The notes under the pieces were generated by a model. That model worked only from the letters and a program-made list of their open reading frames with translations. It had not been told where the DNA came from and did not search any database. Position numbers and translations under genes: made by a program. 37,003 nucleotides of DNA from a virus, in the IMG/VR virus record IMGVR_UViG_3300047498_000021, positions 1-37,003 of that record; one strand, written 5' to 3'. Below, piece by piece: positions 6,125 through 13,712 of the stretch. Every line of letters starts with the position of its first letter. Position 1 is the stretch's first letter.

Positions 6125-6158
6125 GTGAGACAATCCACCCTCACGGTCTCGCATTTTT
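6125..6158 (+). terminator. Weak terminator-like hairpin between terminase and portal
   Basis: GTGAGAC (6125-6131) can pair with GTCTCGC (6146-6152) apart from one mismatched pair, and ATTTTT follows. The stem is short and the loop is 14 bases, so at most it would be a partial terminator or processing site. It lies in an 82-base gap, the longest between the early structural genes. Confidence 0.35.
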
Positions 6159-6206
6159 CCGGTCTGGCACTTCGCTCACCCCCTTCATTGGCGCGCGTCT
6201 GAAACA

Positions 6207-8339
6207 ATGCCCCAAATCCCCACTGACTTCGACCAGGAAGCCGAGACCGACGAGGAGATCTTCCTTGAGTGCGCCGAGAGGCTGAAGATCGCGACGGAAG
6301 CGGAGTCCGTCAACCGCGCGCAGGCCGTGGATGACCTGACCTTCGCGGATGGGGAGCAGTGGCCGGACGACCTGTTCAACCAGCGTCGCCTCTCCCGTCG
6401 TCCGACGCTCACGATCAACCACACCGCGACCTTGGTGCGTCGGGTCGTCAACAACATGAAGGAGCAACGCCCGCGGATCAAAGTCCACCCCACCGGGGAT
6501 GGTGCCCAAGTTGAGGATGCCAAGGTCATCAATGGGCTGACCCGGCACATTGAGACGCTCTCCAATGCTTCGGTGGCCTATGACACGGCCGGCGAGAGTG
6601 CCGTCCGCATTGGGTGGGGTTACTTCCGGATCATGGGCGAGTACGTGGATGAAAAGAGCTTCGATCAGGAATTGAAGATCAAAGCCGTCCGGAACCCGAT
6701 GACGGGGTATATCGACCCGGCCGCAGAGCTCCCCGATGGGTCGGATATGGACTGGTTCATCTTCTCCTCTAAGATGAAGCGCACGGAGTTCAAGCGCCTG
6801 TACCCCGATGAAGAACTCGTGGACTACCCGATGGGGGCGGGGGGGGACAACCTCAGGAACTGGCTGACCAAGACCGAGATACGGATTGCCGAGTACTACC
6901 GCATCCGGCATCGAAAGGACACGCTCTGTGAATTATCAGACGGTCGGACGCTGTTCCGGTCGCAGTTCAAGCTGCCCGCGATGGAAGCGGCTGGTCTCGT
7001 TGTGGTACGGGAGCGACCCACTACGCGGCGTCAAGTCCAGTGGTTCCGAATCAACGGCCTTCGCATCGTGGATCGTCGCGACCTGCCAGGGCGCTGGATA
7101 CCAGTCGTGCGCGTCGAAGGTAACGTGCTCGATGTCAATGGGGAAGTCCGCCGCAAAGGGATGATCCGAGACCTTAAAGATCCCGCGCGGATGTTCAACT
7201 ACTGGGAGACGGCCAAGACCGAGAAGCTGGCGCTCTCCTCCAAAGCTCCTTGGGTCATGGCGGCAGGGCAGGCCGACGGACATCCGGAGTGGGAGGACGC
7301 CAACCAGAAGCCCTACTCGGCTCTCTTCTACGAGATCCTGAAAGGCACCGATGGCCAACCGCTCAACGTGCCTCCTCCGATGCGTCAGCCGGCGATCGAA
7401 GTGGAAGCGGGCTTTGCCGAAGCCTCCCAGAGTGCGGCTCGCAATCTCATGGCCGTGGCCGGGATGCCTCATGAACCGGGACAGGACACTCCGGGAACGG
7501 TGGTTTCGGGCGTGGCGCTCCGTCGTCGGCAAGCGATCTCGGACATCAGCCACTTCCAGTATTACGACAACCAGACCCAGGCGATCGCCCACTGTGGAGT
7601 GATCCTCCTTGACCTGATCCCGTTCTACTACTCCGAGGAGCGGATGCAGCGGATCATCGGGGAGGATGGCGTGCCCTCCATGGTCGAAATCAATCAGCGC
7701 CAAACCGGGCCGAATGGCGTTCAGACGGTCAAACACGACATGACCGTGGGCCGCTATGACGTGGTGATGGACACGGGCCCGGGCTATGAGAGCAAGCGCC
7801 TTGAGGGCGCGGAGAACATGCTCGACCTCCTCAAAACGCCTATTGGGGAGACGGTCGTCAAGACCGGCGCGGACATCGTGCTCCGCAACATGGACTTCCC
7901 CGGCGCGGATGAGTTGGCCAACCGCGCGATGCCCCAGAGCCCGCAGGGGATGGAGAAGGCGATGGAATCGCTCCCCTCGGACGCGAAGGCCATCGTGCAA
8001 AGCCTTCTGGCCGAACGGACGCAGTTGCAGCAGGCGATGCAGCACCTGCAGCTCGAGCTCAAGTACAAGACGCAGATCGAGCAGGGATGGATGCAGACCG
8101 AGATGGCCAAGGCGCGGCTGCAGACCGACACCAAAGCCCATGACGCGGTGCTTAAAGCCCAGACGACGCACGACGACATGCACGTCAAGGCGCAAGCCTC
8201 GATTGCGGTGGCCGAGATCAACAATGCCGGCAAGCTCCTGGATACCCACGTCAAGGGAAAACAGGACGTGGATGCGCGGGAACACGAATTAGCCGTAGCC
8301 AAAGCGGCGGAAAAGCAGAATGGGAGTTCCAATGCCTAA
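6207..8339 (+). CDS. P22-type portal protein
   Basis: A 710-residue protein of nearly the same length as P22 gp1 (725). The dodecameric portal sits at one capsid vertex and is the channel for DNA. Visible family features are LTFADGEQWPDDLFNQRR near residue 45, long alpha/beta wing regions, a segment with FQYYDNQTQAIAHCGVILLDLIPFYYSEERMQRI typical of the stem helix, then DVVMDTGPGYESKRLEGAENM, and a long helical Gln/Lys-rich C-terminus, the likely barrel or coiled coil. It overlaps the scaffold start by 8 bases. Confidence 0.93.
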   Translation: MPQIPTDFDQEAETDEEIFLECAERLKIATEAESVNRAQAVDDLTFADGEQWPDDLFNQRRLSRRPTLTINHTATLVRRVVNNMKEQRPRIKVHPTGDGAQVEDAKVINGLTRHIETLSNASVAYDTAGESAVRIGWGYFRIMGEYVDEKSFDQELKIKAVRNPMTGYIDPAAELPDGSDMDWFIFSSKMKRTEFKRLYPDEELVDYPMGAGGDNLRNWLTKTEIRIAEYYRIRHRKDTLCELSDGRTLFRSQFKLPAMEAAGLVVVRERPTTRRQVQWFRINGLRIVDRRDLPGRWIPVVRVEGNVLDVNGEVRRKGMIRDLKDPARMFNYWETAKTEKLALSSKAPWVMAAGQADGHPEWEDANQKPYSALFYEILKGTDGQPLNVPPPMRQPAIEVEAGFAEASQSAARNLMAVAGMPHEPGQDTPGTVVSGVALRRRQAISDISHFQYYDNQTQAIAHCGVILLDLIPFYYSEERMQRIIGEDGVPSMVEINQRQTGPNGVQTVKHDMTVGRYDVVMDTGPGYESKRLEGAENMLDLLKTPIGETVVKTGADIVLRNMDFPGADELANRAMPQSPQGMEKAMESLPSDAKAIVQSLLAERTQLQQAMQHLQLELKYKTQIEQGWMQTEMAKARLQTDTKAHDAVLKAQTTHDDMHVKAQASIAVAEINNAGKLLDTHVKGKQDVDAREHELAVAKAAEKQNGSSNA

Positions 8340-9375
8340 AGTCATCAGTTCCGAGGGCCTGCAGACGTTCATTGAGACCGGCAAGCCTACGGAGACCATT
8401 CCCCGCGAGAAGCGCGAGGCTCGCCCTGCCGCTCCGGCCCTTGAGATGAAGGCCGGCAACGGCGCGGCACCTCCGGTGGCCGATGCTCCGGGCACGTCGG
8501 AGGAGCCAAAAGCGGAGGCCAAGGCCGAAGCGAAGCCGGAAGATGATCTCGGCCTCGACCCCGAGGATCACGATCTCGCCGAACGCGCGAAAAAGCGCAT
8601 CGGCAAGAAGCACTACGAGATGAAGAAGGCGCAGGAGGAGGCTTCTGCGAAAGCGGCTGAGGCGGCCGAGTCCGAACGCTTCGCCGAACAGCTCTTCAAC
8701 GAACGCGAGGAGTGGAGGAAGCGTGCCGAGGCGGCCGAGAAGGCCCGGGATGAGCTGAAAGCGAAGGCCGAACCGCCGCCTGCGGCCCTCACGAAGCCCG
8801 ATCCGGAGAAGTACTACGACGACAAGCGCAATTTCCGAGCCTTTGACTACGCCAACGACTTAGCGGAATACACCGCGAAGAAAGCCATTGCGGATGATCG
8901 AGCGGAGCAGGAAAAGGCCGCGCGAGCGAAGGCCGAAGAAGCGCAGAAGGCCGAATTCACCAAGCGCATTGCGAAAGCGACCGAGAAATACCCCGACTGG
9001 CAGAAGGTCGTGGGCGGCTCAGACTTGGTGCTGCAGAACCAAGCCTTGCAATATCTCTCGGAGTCGGAGTATGGTACGGACCTAGCGTACTTCTTGGCCA
9101 AAAACCGGGACATCGCGGAAAAGATCAAAGCAATGCCGGTCATCCGGGCCATTGCGGAACTCGGTAAGCTCGAGACCAGCTTCGAGAAGCCTGCGAACCC
9201 TCCCGCGAAAGCGGAAGCAGCTCCCCCAGCGGTCGAACGTCCCGGTGCGCCCGCACCTATTACGCCCATCTCCACCTCTGGCACGGGAACCATTAACACG
9301 GACCCGGCCAAGATGAACTTTCAGGAGTTGCGCGCGTATCGGCGGCAGCAAGCGATAGAGAAATCGCGCCGCTAG
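8332..9375 (+). CDS. Capsid scaffolding protein
   Basis: A 347-residue protein very rich in Ala, Glu and Lys, placed between portal and coat as P22 gp8 is. The middle (about 60-200) is highly charged helix (EEASAKAAEAAESERFAEQ, KAADEL-type runs), and the C-terminus is basic (NFQELRAYRRQQAIEKSRR), matching the coat-binding helix-turn-helix end of scaffolds. ATG at 8332 is preferred to the ATG at 8320 because GGGAG lies 5 bases upstream of it. It would direct procapsid assembly and then leave. Identity is from composition, place and basic tail. Confidence 0.85.
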   Translation: MPKVISSEGLQTFIETGKPTETIPREKREARPAAPALEMKAGNGAAPPVADAPGTSEEPKAEAKAEAKPEDDLGLDPEDHDLAERAKKRIGKKHYEMKKAQEEASAKAAEAAESERFAEQLFNEREEWRKRAEAAEKARDELKAKAEPPPAALTKPDPEKYYDDKRNFRAFDYANDLAEYTAKKAIADDRAEQEKAARAKAEEAQKAEFTKRIAKATEKYPDWQKVVGGSDLVLQNQALQYLSESEYGTDLAYFLAKNRDIAEKIKAMPVIRAIAELGKLETSFEKPANPPAKAEAAPPAVERPGAPAPITPISTSGTGTINTDPAKMNFQELRAYRRQQAIEKSRR

Positions 9376-9402
9376 GAGGTTCGCCCTCAGGCCAAGGCCG
9401 CA

Positions 9403-9426
9403 CCTAAGTGTGTTTCAACTTAGGAG
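9403..9426 (+). promoter_or_regulatory. Hairpin enclosing the coat-gene ribosome binding site
   Basis: CCTAAGT (9403-9409) and ACTTAGG (9418-9424) are perfect 7-base complements around an 8-base loop. The second arm contains most of the TAGGAG (9421-9426) that is the ribosome binding site for the coat gene's TTG start 9 bases further on. In the RNA the hairpin would hide this site, so coat translation may be regulated or depend on ribosomes arriving from the scaffold gene. The pairing is seen directly; the control role is inferred. Confidence 0.6.
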
Positions 9427-9435
9427 TCCGCTGCT

Positions 9436-10791
9436 TTGGCCAACAACCTGTTGACGATGAGTTACATCACGAACGAGGCGCTCGTCGTCCTCGAGAATGA
9501 ACTCGTCATCGCGAACCGCGTAGAGCGGCAGTACAGCGCCGAATTCGCCCAGACTGGCGCGAAGATCGGCAACACGTGCAACGTGCGCCGCCCGCCCAGG
9601 TACAAGGGCACCTACGGTCCTCCGCTCAACGTCGAGGACACGAACGAGTCCTATATCCCCGTGGCCCTGAACTACCAGTTCCACGTCGATATCCAGTTCA
9701 CGACGCAGGATCTCGCCTTGAGCATGGACATGTTCAAGAAGCGGGTGCTGAAGCCCCAGGTGGCCGCCGTCGCGAACCGGATCGATAGTGACACCGCGCA
9801 GTACGCCTACCTGAACACCGCCGCGCAGCTCGGAACTTTTGGCGTCTCGCCCAACTCCCTGAAGATCTTCACCGACGCCCGCGCGTACCTCGCGAATGAG
9901 GCGTGCCCGCGTGAGGGCGAGAAGAACGCAGTGCTCGACCCGACCTCGATGAGTTCGATGGTCGCGACCGTGCAGGGCCTCTTTAATCCTCAGGCCAAAA
10001 TCAGCGACTTCCTCGACACCGGCATGATCGCCCGAGAGTTTGCGGGCCTCGACTGGTGGGAGGATCAGAACATTCCCGTGTTCACCACGGGTGCGCAGGG
10101 CGGTACGCCCATCGTGGCCGCCACCCTCGCGGGTAGCGCGCTCCTGACCTCAGGCTGGGCGCAGAGCGGAACGCTCTCGACCTCCGGCTGGACCGCCTCG
10201 ACCGCTGTGGTCTCGGTCGGCGACATCATCCAGATCGCGGGCGTATACCCGGTCAACCCCCAGAGCCGCCAGCAGTACGGCAAGACGCTGCGCCAGTTCG
10301 TGGTGCTGCCGCCGGGTGGGTTCGTGGCTCCCCCGAACGGAGCCGCGAATCCTGGTCTCACCTTCGGAGCCGCGACGCTCACCGCAGGAACCTTTAACCC
10401 GACCACGGGGCTCTATACGAGCTCCGGCACCGGCACGCTGTACCTGACGATCGGCGATTGCATCATCTCCGGCGGCCAGTTCCAGAACGTCACGGCGGCG
10501 CCGGCTGCGAGTGCCGCGATCACGGTCAACGGGGGCACGGCCTACGCCTCCACGGTCTCGCCGCAGTCGCTCGTGTTCCACAAGTACGCCTATGCGCTCG
10601 CGTTCGCGGATCTGCCGCTGCCGAGGGGCGTGGAGTTCGCCGCCCGCGCCTACGACGATGAGGACGTGGGGATGAGCATCCGGGTGGTGAGTCAATATAC
10701 GATCAACAACGACAGTGAACCGACCCGCTGCGATGTGCTCTACGGCCCGGCTTCCCTCTACAGAACGCTCGGCCTTCGGGTCGCAGGGTAA
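9436..10791 (+). CDS. Major capsid (coat) protein, P22 coat family
   Basis: A 451-residue protein whose ends match the P22 gp5-type coat family: an N-arm and helix (ITNEALVVLENELVIANRV), NTCNVRRPPRYKG and a C-terminal third with VFHKYAYALAFADLPLPRGV, then MSIRVVSQYTINNDSEPTR and LYGPASLYRTLGLRVAG. The middle (about 215-350) is Gly/Thr-rich and beta-like, the place of the inserted I-domain in P22 coat. It starts at TTG with TAGGAG 9 bases ahead; no ATG fits. It makes the HK97-fold shell with scaffold help. A hairpin covers its ribosome binding site. Confidence 0.92.
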   Translation: MANNLLTMSYITNEALVVLENELVIANRVERQYSAEFAQTGAKIGNTCNVRRPPRYKGTYGPPLNVEDTNESYIPVALNYQFHVDIQFTTQDLALSMDMFKKRVLKPQVAAVANRIDSDTAQYAYLNTAAQLGTFGVSPNSLKIFTDARAYLANEACPREGEKNAVLDPTSMSSMVATVQGLFNPQAKISDFLDTGMIAREFAGLDWWEDQNIPVFTTGAQGGTPIVAATLAGSALLTSGWAQSGTLSTSGWTASTAVVSVGDIIQIAGVYPVNPQSRQQYGKTLRQFVVLPPGGFVAPPNGAANPGLTFGAATLTAGTFNPTTGLYTSSGTGTLYLTIGDCIISGGQFQNVTAAPAASAAITVNGGTAYASTVSPQSLVFHKYAYALAFADLPLPRGVEFAARAYDDEDVGMSIRVVSQYTINNDSEPTRCDVLYGPASLYRTLGLRVAG

Positions 10792-10802
10792 GGAGTAACT
10801 AC

Positions 10803-11363
10803 ATGCCTTCAGTCAATCCCGGCCCTGCCTCGACCGCCACGCCCTCCGCGACGGCGGTTATGGCTCCCGCTGTCACGCCGAACTTCGGCAATCTGTACCA
10901 GGGGTCGCAGGCGTATCGCTGCTTGGCCTTCGGTCGCCAGATTCCGGTCAACGCGGTAGGAGATGCGGCGTTCCTGCCGCTGATCAACACCTTTGCCTTC
11001 GACTTCCTGCCGGCGGCTTCCGCCATCGTGTTCGCAAATCCCGGCACGATCACCAACGGCGTCTTTGCCTTCGCGAGCATCGCGAGCACCGTGGCACGCC
11101 TCTGGTCCGGGCCGGCCGGCACCGGCCTCGCGCTGTGTGCCTCGACGACGCTTAGCACCCTTTCGGCGACGACCGCAGCGACGTATCTGCAGGTCGTCAC
11201 GGCGACGGCTCTCGGGTACTACCAAAGCTCCACCTGGGGTGTAGGCCAGACCAACGGCATCGGAGGCGCACCAAGTAATGGCATCTACGTGAACATCGGC
11301 ACCGCCTCAGGCGTGACGAATTCCTATGTGGACGTGTTCGTCTACGGTTGCGATTTTACGTGA
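10803..11363 (+). CDS. Hypothetical head-associated protein (186 aa)
   Basis: ATG at 10803 has AAGGAG 7 bases upstream. The product is rich in Ala, Thr, Ser and Gly with alternating beta-like segments (PAASAIVFANPGTITNGVFAF) and no membrane helix or catalytic motif. It directly follows coat in a set of eight co-directional genes before the neck genes. The composition and place suggest a virion surface or decoration protein; this is inference. Confidence 0.65.
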   Translation: MPSVNPGPASTATPSATAVMAPAVTPNFGNLYQGSQAYRCLAFGRQIPVNAVGDAAFLPLINTFAFDFLPAASAIVFANPGTITNGVFAFASIASTVARLWSGPAGTGLALCASTTLSTLSATTAATYLQVVTATALGYYQSSTWGVGQTNGIGGAPSNGIYVNIGTASGVTNSYVDVFVYGCDFT

Positions 11364-11380
11364 TCGCCTAAGGATTCCCC

Positions 11381-11872
11381 ATGACTCAGTTCCTCGGAGC
11401 CTTTCGCGACGACTTCTACAACGCGATGAGCATCCTGCCCGGGACGCAGTTCACCAAAATCACGGGTGCGCTGTCGGCCACGGTGCTTACGGGTGCTCAG
11501 ATGTCGGGGGCAGAGGATACGTACATCGTCCTCAGCACCCAGACCTCGGCCCAGACCGCGACCACGGACACGGCCGCGAACATCATCAACAACCTGCAGA
11601 CGGGCGTCGCGGCCTCGCTCGCCACAAACCCTTTTGGGTCAGCGGGGCTCGAGCCTCCGTCCGGCGTCACGAACCTCTATAACCTCACGTGGACCCTCAC
11701 GATCAACAACCAGAACCTGACCGCCGGCACGCTCACACTCACGGCTGGAACGGGAGTGACGCTCGCGACGGCTGGGACGGCTTCCGCCACCGTGGTCACG
11801 TTCAGCACCTCCGCGATCTTCATGGGCCAGGTGACCGGCCCCGCTGCGGTGACGTTCACCCGACTCGCCTGA
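11381..11872 (+). CDS. Hypothetical virion protein (163 aa)
   Basis: The ATG at 11381 is preceded by AAGGA. The N-terminal 30 residues (FLGAFRDDFYNAMSILPGTQF) are helical, the rest is Thr/Ala/Gly-rich and beta-like, with LTAGTLTLTAGTGVTLATAG typical of phage surface proteins. It ends directly against the next ATG. No enzyme motif is visible. Confidence 0.62.
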   Translation: MTQFLGAFRDDFYNAMSILPGTQFTKITGALSATVLTGAQMSGAEDTYIVLSTQTSAQTATTDTAANIINNLQTGVAASLATNPFGSAGLEPPSGVTNLYNLTWTLTINNQNLTAGTLTLTAGTGVTLATAGTASATVVTFSTSAIFMGQVTGPAAVTFTRLA

Positions 11873-12253
11873 ATGGCGCTCAGCTACCACTTCACGACCA
11901 CGACCGGAGCCGTCACGGCCAACCTCGTGGCCGGAGGTGCAGCCTCTAACTGGTACGGCGTCATCGCGACGAGTGCTGAGGCGGCGACGTATTACCTCAA
12001 GCTCTATTGGGAAGGGACCGGCACGGCCGCCCCCTCCATTGGTGGCGTGCAGCCCACGACCACGCTTCCGGTGCCGGGAACGAACAAGCCTCATCTGACG
12101 ATCCCGGTCCCGACGACCGGACTCAGCAGCCGCGCGGCCGATGCGATCAACATGGGTGGGCGCATGTGGTACTGGGTCACCGCCAACGCTGCCGACACCG
12201 ATACCACCGTGCTCACGGCCGGTGGAGACGTGATCTCCATCATCTATGGCTAA
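11873..12253 (+). CDS. Hypothetical virion protein (126 aa)
   Basis: The start codon follows the previous stop with no gap. The protein is beta-rich with few charged residues (MALSYHFTTTTGAVTANLV, AATYYLKLYWEGTG, VLTAGGDVISIIYG), like small outer capsid or head-tail proteins. It overlaps the next gene by 8 bases. No family is recognised. Confidence 0.62.
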   Translation: MALSYHFTTTTGAVTANLVAGGAASNWYGVIATSAEAATYYLKLYWEGTGTAAPSIGGVQPTTTLPVPGTNKPHLTIPVPTTGLSSRAADAINMGGRMWYWVTANAADTDTTVLTAGGDVISIIYG

Positions 12254-12590
12254 CCTCATTGCCACGGGCGCGCGAGACATGGATGCGACCGGCACGCCGC
12301 TTCAGACCGCAGGACAGTTGATCAACGCGGCGTTTGCTCCGCTGTTCGCGGCGATTGGCGTCACGCCGCAGGTCATCAATACTTCCAAGTACACCAACAG
12401 TGGCTTGGGGGATTCGGCCTACGTGGGGTTTACCAAGATCAACGCGAACTTCGCGACGCTCGCCCAGTATTACGCCTTCACTCCGCTCGTCATCAACGTC
12501 GCCGCCGCCGCCTATAACGGCGCCATCGGGGCCGGCGATCCGGGGAAAGCGGCGATGCTTAAGGTCAACGCGAACTTCGCGGCCCTATGA
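12246..12590 (+). CDS. Hypothetical virion protein with duplicated K-x-NANFA motif (114 aa)
   Basis: Contains two related segments, FTKINANFATL (about residues 61-71) and MLKVNANFAAL at the C-terminus, each preceded by a G-D element. This K-x-N-x-N-F repeat is common in phage virion proteins of unknown role and may form small coiled or trimeric units. It overlaps neighbours at both ends (8 and 4 bases). Confidence 0.62.
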   Translation: MANLIATGARDMDATGTPLQTAGQLINAAFAPLFAAIGVTPQVINTSKYTNSGLGDSAYVGFTKINANFATLAQYYAFTPLVINVAAAAYNGAIGAGDPGKAAMLKVNANFAAL

Positions 12591-12781
12591 AGGTGTTTAC
12601 CACCCAGGGGCTCGTGGAGATGGACGCGCTCACTGTTCGGGATGTGGTGGAACTTGAGGGCAACCACCGCAAAGTCGCCACAGAATTTTATTTAGGCGAT
12701 GAACTCGTGCGCCGGGACGTGGCCGTGAGCATTCTCGCGCCGCCTGGCGTGAACATCACGCAAGGAGAAATCGGTGGCTAA
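12587..12781 (+). CDS. Hypothetical small protein (64 aa)
   Basis: ATG at 12587 overlaps the preceding stop, and its 3' end overlaps the next gene by 8 bases. The protein is compact and more acidic than its neighbours (TTQGLVEMDALTVRDVVELE) with a hydrophobic end (VAVSILAPPGVNITQGEIGG). No family recognised; the tight packing supports that it is real. Confidence 0.6.
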   Translation: MKVFTTQGLVEMDALTVRDVVELEGNHRKVATEFYLGDELVRRDVAVSILAPPGVNITQGEIGG

Positions 12782-13229
12782 TTCCACGGCAATCGCAACG
12801 AGTTTCAAGGCTGAGATTCTGACGGCTTACCACGCGTTGGGCACGACCGTCACGCGCGGAGCCACGACGGCCGATACGCTCAAGGCAGCGTTGTACCTCA
12901 CGACAGGCAGTATCGGTGCAGGGACGACCGCGTACTCAAGCACGAGCGAAGTCAGCGGCACCAACTACACCGCCGGCGGCGTCACCGTCACGAACGCCAA
13001 CGCGCCCACGACGTCCGGCACTACCGGCTACTGGACGCCCTCGGCGGCCATCGTCTATACGACGGTCACGCTTTCCACGGCCTTCGATACGGTGCTGCTC
13101 TATAACTCGACGCAGAGCAACCGGGCTATTTTGAGTTACAACTTCGGCTCGACCACGGTGACGGCGGGTACCTTGACCCTGAACATGCCAACGAACGCGG
13201 CCGGAACGGCGCTGATTCAGTTGAACTGA
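12774..13229 (+). CDS. Hypothetical virion protein (151 aa)
   Basis: GTG at 12774 lies inside the previous gene's end, with AAGGAGA just upstream. The protein is almost uncharged after residue 30, Thr/Ala/Gly/Ser-rich and beta-like (VSGTNYTAGGVTVTNANAP). Proteins of this look are widespread in tailed phages between coat and neck genes and are usually annotated as structural or unknown. It probably coats the head. Confidence 0.62.
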   Translation: MANSTAIATSFKAEILTAYHALGTTVTRGATTADTLKAALYLTTGSIGAGTTAYSSTSEVSGTNYTAGGVTVTNANAPTTSGTTGYWTPSAAIVYTTVTLSTAFDTVLLYNSTQSNRAILSYNFGSTTVTAGTLTLNMPTNAAGTALIQLN

Positions 13230-13230
13230 G

Positions 13231-13698
13231 GTGGCGTCCGGCTTCCCCACCACGACCGGCAGTACGCCCCTCACGCTGAATGAGGGGCTCACCATCGCGC
13301 GCAACATCGCGACGCAGATCAAGCTTCAGGTCGTGAACGTGCTGCTTCCCGGCGCGCAGACGAACGGCATTTCGTCGCAGGTGCTGTTGCAGATGCCGCA
13401 GACCTACACCAACTGGATCGCGACGCTGAACTCCGCCGCCGCCATTTCCGGGATGGCCGCCTACGCTCAAGCGCAGTTGAACAACGACGTGAACATCGCG
13501 ACTCAGTTTTCCGTGATGATCAGCGCGATCACGGCGGTGGTGAATTGGATCGACGCCAATTTCCCCTCAACTGACGGGTATCTCGAGTACGCGCAGCTCA
13601 ATGCCGCCACTGGGCTAGTATCGTACGTGACCTTCACCCCGACCCAACTCGCCGGGCTGGTCCCGCTTTTGCAGGCGCTACAAGCCGCGTTGGATTGA
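13231..13698 (+). CDS. Hypothetical protein (155 aa)
   Basis: The gene starts at GTG one base after the previous stop, with no clear ribosome binding site of its own. After a short beta-like N-terminus the product is mostly helical (NEGLTIARNIATQIKLQVV, AISGMAAYAQAQLNNDV, TAVVNWIDANFPSTDG), unlike the beta-rich neighbours. This could be a head-interior or adaptor protein, but no motif settles it. Confidence 0.62.
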   Translation: MASGFPTTTGSTPLTLNEGLTIARNIATQIKLQVVNVLLPGAQTNGISSQVLLQMPQTYTNWIATLNSAAAISGMAAYAQAQLNNDVNIATQFSVMISAITAVVNWIDANFPSTDGYLEYAQLNAATGLVSYVTFTPTQLAGLVPLLQALQAALD

Positions 13699-13712
13699 GT
13701 AGGTAGCTCGCC

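Noticed and set aside
6936-8285. 449-residue minus-strand ORF opposite the portal gene
   Set aside because: It is the mirror of a high-GC coding strand, His/Arg/Val-rich with no motif; the portal gene on the other strand is clear.
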